Origin: Hyphomicrobiales bacterium
Lineage (GTDB): Bacteria > Pseudomonadota > Alphaproteobacteria > Rhizobiales > Rhizobiaceae
Assembly: GCA_900469445.1 (NCBI GenBank)
Contig: UBXM01000040.1
Span: 1-64,000 of the forward strand
Direction: 5' to 3'
DNA: 64,000 nucleotides
Shown: piece after piece, positions 61,924-64,000 of the stretch
Numbering within the stretch: position 1 is the stretch's first letter
Layout of the letters: each line of letters opens with the position of its first letter
Translations under genes and position numbers: made by a program
Notes under the pieces: model-generated
Database searches by the model: none
What the model saw: only the letters and a program-made list of their open reading frames with translations
What the model was told of the DNA's origin: nothing

Positions 61924-62310
61924 TCAGTCCGTTTCCCCGCGATCCGACGGGCGACCGTCGTATTTGGGCGTGTCGCCCCTTCGACCAGCAAGCTCATTCA
62001 GCCCCTTATAGATCTTCGCACGCCTTGCTTCCTGCTTGCGCGCGCAAGGGGGATAGGCCCTGTTGTAGCCTTCGGCATATTGCGCCTCGGTCAGAAAACC
62101 GCAACAGCGCTTGGCACGTCGGCACTTGGCAAGATCGCAATCCTTCCAGAAGCCGACATGGGTGGCGCCAAACTGCGTGAACCGTTGGCGAATGCGATCC
62201 TGCTCACGCTCCGGCAGGATGAGGAACTCGCCCCAAGTCATGCCGAAATACCAAGGCTCGGCATCCTCCTCTTCCTGTCTGCGCTTCCGTTCCGCCTCGC
62301 TCAATGCCAT
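61924..62310 (-). CDS. Conserved hypothetical protein with Cys cluster
   Basis: A 128-residue hydrophilic protein with GMTWGEFLILPEREQDRIRQ and a cysteine cluster: CDLAKCRRAKRCCG, then PPCARKQ, five cysteines within 35 residues, fit for a small zinc or iron-sulfur site. No family is recognised with certainty. The role is unknown. Standing alone between the amino acid transporter and the long spacer at 62.3-62.9 kb. Confidence 0.7.
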   Translation of the reverse strand: MALSEAERKRRQEEEDAEPWYFGMTWGEFLILPEREQDRIRQRFTQFGATHVGFWKDCDLAKCRRAKRCCGFLTEAQYAEGYNRAYPPCARKQEARRAKIYKGLNELAGRRGDTPKYDGRPSDRGETD

Positions 62311-62926
62311 CGCTCAAGCTCCTTCAGGCATGATCCATCATCCACGCGGCCGATTTCGGCCCGCGCCCCACCTCACTGATTTTACCGGCGTGCCGGGCAT
62401 GCACTTGATTTCATCGGAGAGCCCACACGAATGCGGAACCTCACTTAGTTTTTAGTTTGTGGCTCCGCATTCGCGTGGCCTTCGGCGTTCTTTCGGGGCT
62501 TCCGGCCCCTACGGGTGATCCTCTCGCCTCGCTGCATGTGGTTTCCCACACTTGGACGGCTCAACCGAACCCGGCATGGCTGCCGGGGGGAGGCTTGATA
62601 GGAGAGTTCGGTTTGGATGCCATTCCCTCCATGCATTTCACCCCTTCCGCCCTAGCCGCACGTTACGGTTCAAACGAAAGCGCCGGCCCCCACCTGCCCG
62701 CGAACGTCTCGCGAAACACTCCGGCGATGGAGGCAGGGGGATTGTAGGCATGAGATGGGAGGGTGGGGATGAAGTTATGTGTAAGGGATTGGTTTTGTTG
62801 GAGCGATGGGTAAAAACGTCCACGGACAGCACGTAAACAATCAAAAGGCGATGGAAATCACGCGCTCTATTGCAAGATGCATTTACCCCATTAAGGTTAT
62901 TACAGATCTGGGGGAAAGCATAAGAC
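62311..62926. other. 616-base intergenic region with inverted repeats
   Basis: No protein gene is convincing. CCACACGAATGCGGA (62423-62437) and TCCGCATTCGCGTGG (62464-62478) are an inverted repeat (14 of 15 pairs) around an AT-rich loop. A GC-rich stretch follows up to about 62750. The region resembles the non-coding dispersed repeats of rhizobia, but copy number cannot be judged from the window. The promoter of tcmP must lie in the AT-rich last part (about 62800-62926). Confidence 0.5.
62423..62478. repeat. Imperfect inverted repeat, possible dispersed element
   Basis: Arms 62423-62437 and 62464-62478 pair at 14 of 15 positions, with a 26-base AT-rich spacer (TAGTTTTTAGTTT). It could form a hairpin in RNA. 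Possibly a transcription stop for neither neighbour in particular, or a small dispersed repeat. Confidence 0.45.
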
Positions 62927-63838
62927 ATGAGCGAAAAACATGTTTTTGGCAGCGCTGAAACTGAGCGCAAGCTGAATTGTCTGCGCGCATATTTATCTGC
63001 CTATTCGACCGCGCTGAAAGCTAAAAATTTCAGTCGAGTCTACATCGATGCATTTGCTGGAACGGGTAGCAGGACGGAAACGAGAGCTTCCCTTCCATTC
63101 TTTGACCAGGAAGCACAAGGCACCCAAGAAGTTACCACGCCAGGATCGGCTCGAATTGCATTGGAGACGGTTCCTCCATTTCATTCAGTCGTTTTGATCG
63201 AACAAGATCCAAAGAAAGTCACAGCGCTGAGGAGCACGATTGCCGACTATCCCGGGAATCGCGCTCATATAAGAGAGGGTGATGCCAACGAGATCGTAAA
63301 GCGGATCTGCTCGAGATATGACTGGCATCGTGAAAAAATAAGAGGTGTTATTTTTCTTGATCCTTATGGCATGGAGGTCGACTGGACTACGGTCGAAGCG
63401 ATCGCAGATACACAGGCTCTAGACTGCTGGTATTTCTTCCCACTATCTGGGCTATACCGAAACGCGCCTCTGGATCCTGTGAATTTGGACCAAAGCAAGA
63501 TCGATTCATTAACCCGCGTTTTTGGAACAGATAGCTGGCGACAAGAGTGGTACAACGAGACAAACCATCAGGACGATCTATTTGGAAATGCCACATCAGG
63601 TGAAGTCCGTGCGGCTGACGTCGATCGCATCGAACAATGGGTTCACGAGCGCCTGAAGACCGTCTTCAAAGGCACGGTCCTTAAACCATTGAGACTTCGA
63701 CACTCAAAAAACAATGCGCCGATGGCCTCGTTGTTCTTTGCCGTCAGCAATCCAAGCCCCGCTGCTGTCAAGGTGGCAAGTGATATAGCCGGCTACATAC
63801 TCAAGGCTGGCATTTCATCCCAAGTGCGCTCCCGATAA
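62927..63838 (+). CDS. tcmP: Three-Cys-motif partner protein TcmP
   Basis: A 303-residue protein of the TcmP family. VYIDAFAGTGS (about 38-48) and VIFLDPYGMEVDWTTVEAIA (about 140-160) look like the SAM-binding and catalytic-like loops of a methyltransferase fold. Also VVLIEQDPKKVTALRSTI, the acidic ligand at the second strand. The family is named because it occurs beside Gp37/Gp68 (three-Cys-motif, radical-SAM-like) proteins, and such a gene is present here on the other strand with overlapping ends. Codon use is AT-richer than the neighbours, suggesting transfer. Function is unknown. Confidence 0.85.
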   Translation: MSEKHVFGSAETERKLNCLRAYLSAYSTALKAKNFSRVYIDAFAGTGSRTETRASLPFFDQEAQGTQEVTTPGSARIALETVPPFHSVVLIEQDPKKVTALRSTIADYPGNRAHIREGDANEIVKRICSRYDWHREKIRGVIFLDPYGMEVDWTTVEAIADTQALDCWYFFPLSGLYRNAPLDPVNLDQSKIDSLTRVFGTDSWRQEWYNETNHQDDLFGNATSGEVRAADVDRIEQWVHERLKTVFKGTVLKPLRLRHSKNNAPMASLFFAVSNPSPAAVKVASDIAGYILKAGISSQVRSR

Positions 63839-64000
63839 ATTCGGCCGGCGGCTTTCTTGTTTTTTCCGCCCCATTGCTTGAAGAAGAATGCCGCTCCTGC
63901 GTCTTCACACATTCCAAAAATCTCGTCGACCCAATGAGAATTAAGAGGGCGCGCATTCGGCCCAGATTCGCCTCCAACGATTGCCCAGTGGATGTTTTTG
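63793..64000 (-). CDS. Phage Gp37/Gp68 (DUF5131) family protein, partial
   Basis: The C-terminal 68 residues of an uninterrupted minus-strand frame: IHWAIVGGESGPNARPLNSH, WVDEIFGMCEDAGAAFFFKQ, WGGKNKKAAGRIYRERTWDE and MPALSM, then TAG at 63793-63795. VGGESGP-AR and FFFKQWG are the family's hallmark (Gp37/Gp68, a three-Cys, radical-SAM-like protein). The N-terminus with the three cysteines lies beyond the right edge. The 3' end overlaps the tcmP 3' end by 46 bases. Confidence 0.85.
   Translation of the reverse strand, partial: KNIHWAIVGGESGPNARPLNSHWVDEIFGMCEDAGAAFFFKQWGGKNKKAAGRIYRERTWDEMPALSM

Overview
The window looks like a chromosomal stretch of an alphaproteobacterium of the family Rhizobiaceae (Agrobacterium/Rhizobium-like). 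Pointers are the gene families (a CsgH-type curli locus, IalB, an OpgC-like membrane acyltransferase, MurA beside a small basic protein, a ChuW/X/Y-like heme operon, CUT2 sugar transporters with a LacI regulator), the GC-rich codon use of the housekeeping part, and IS66 and IS5 elements of rhizobial type. No species can be named from the sequence alone.

Layout. 1-4.1 kb is a transposon scar: the end of one IS66-family element at the left edge, then a second, complete IS66-family element (667-4075) with matching terminal inverted repeats and an 8-bp target duplication. A two-frame IS5-family element is nested in its right part. 4.2-25.7 kb is a comparatively AT-rich surface-polysaccharide island: at least five glycosyltransferase-type genes, two methyltransferase-type genes (one resembling the plant xylan methyltransferase/DUF579 family), a capsule-synthesis KpsS/WcbO-like protein, a pyruvyltransferase and a Caps_synth/GT32-like protein. 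A GC-rich sugar catabolism cassette (14.6-21.9 kb) is embedded in it. It comprises an FGGY kinase, two permeases, an ATPase, a periplasmic binding protein and a divergent LacI regulator with two palindromic operators. A 34-codon remnant of a capsule-gene paralogue directly after the LacI gene suggests the cassette disrupted the glycan island.

26.4-33.5 kb is a curli (functional amyloid) locus: a small curlin, CsgF (short), a CsgB-like curlin, the CsgH chaperone, a very large curlin-repeat protein of about 1170 residues with about 40 repeat cores, CsgG, and a small secreted protein. An IalB-family secreted protein and a winged-helix regulator follow. 35.7-38.1 kb is a small integrase/AlpA module beside tRNA-Ser(GGA).

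38.5-62.3 kb is mostly core genome. It holds a GntR/DapA-like/FAD oxidoreductase cluster (probably hydroxyproline catabolism), a LysE exporter, a GAF-GGDEF-EAL protein, an SDR, murA, a ChuW-ChuX-ChuY-like heme degradation operon, a polysaccharide deacetylase, UDP-glucose 4-epimerase, an aminotransferase, MscL, an SLC5-PAS-histidine kinase-receiver hybrid, OpgC, a PAS protein and an amino acid ABC transporter. At the right edge, a TcmP gene and a Gp37/Gp68 (DUF5131) gene converge and overlap tail to tail. This is a little-understood pair and one of the better candidates here for undescribed biology, together with the giant curlin and the DUF579-like methyltransferase.
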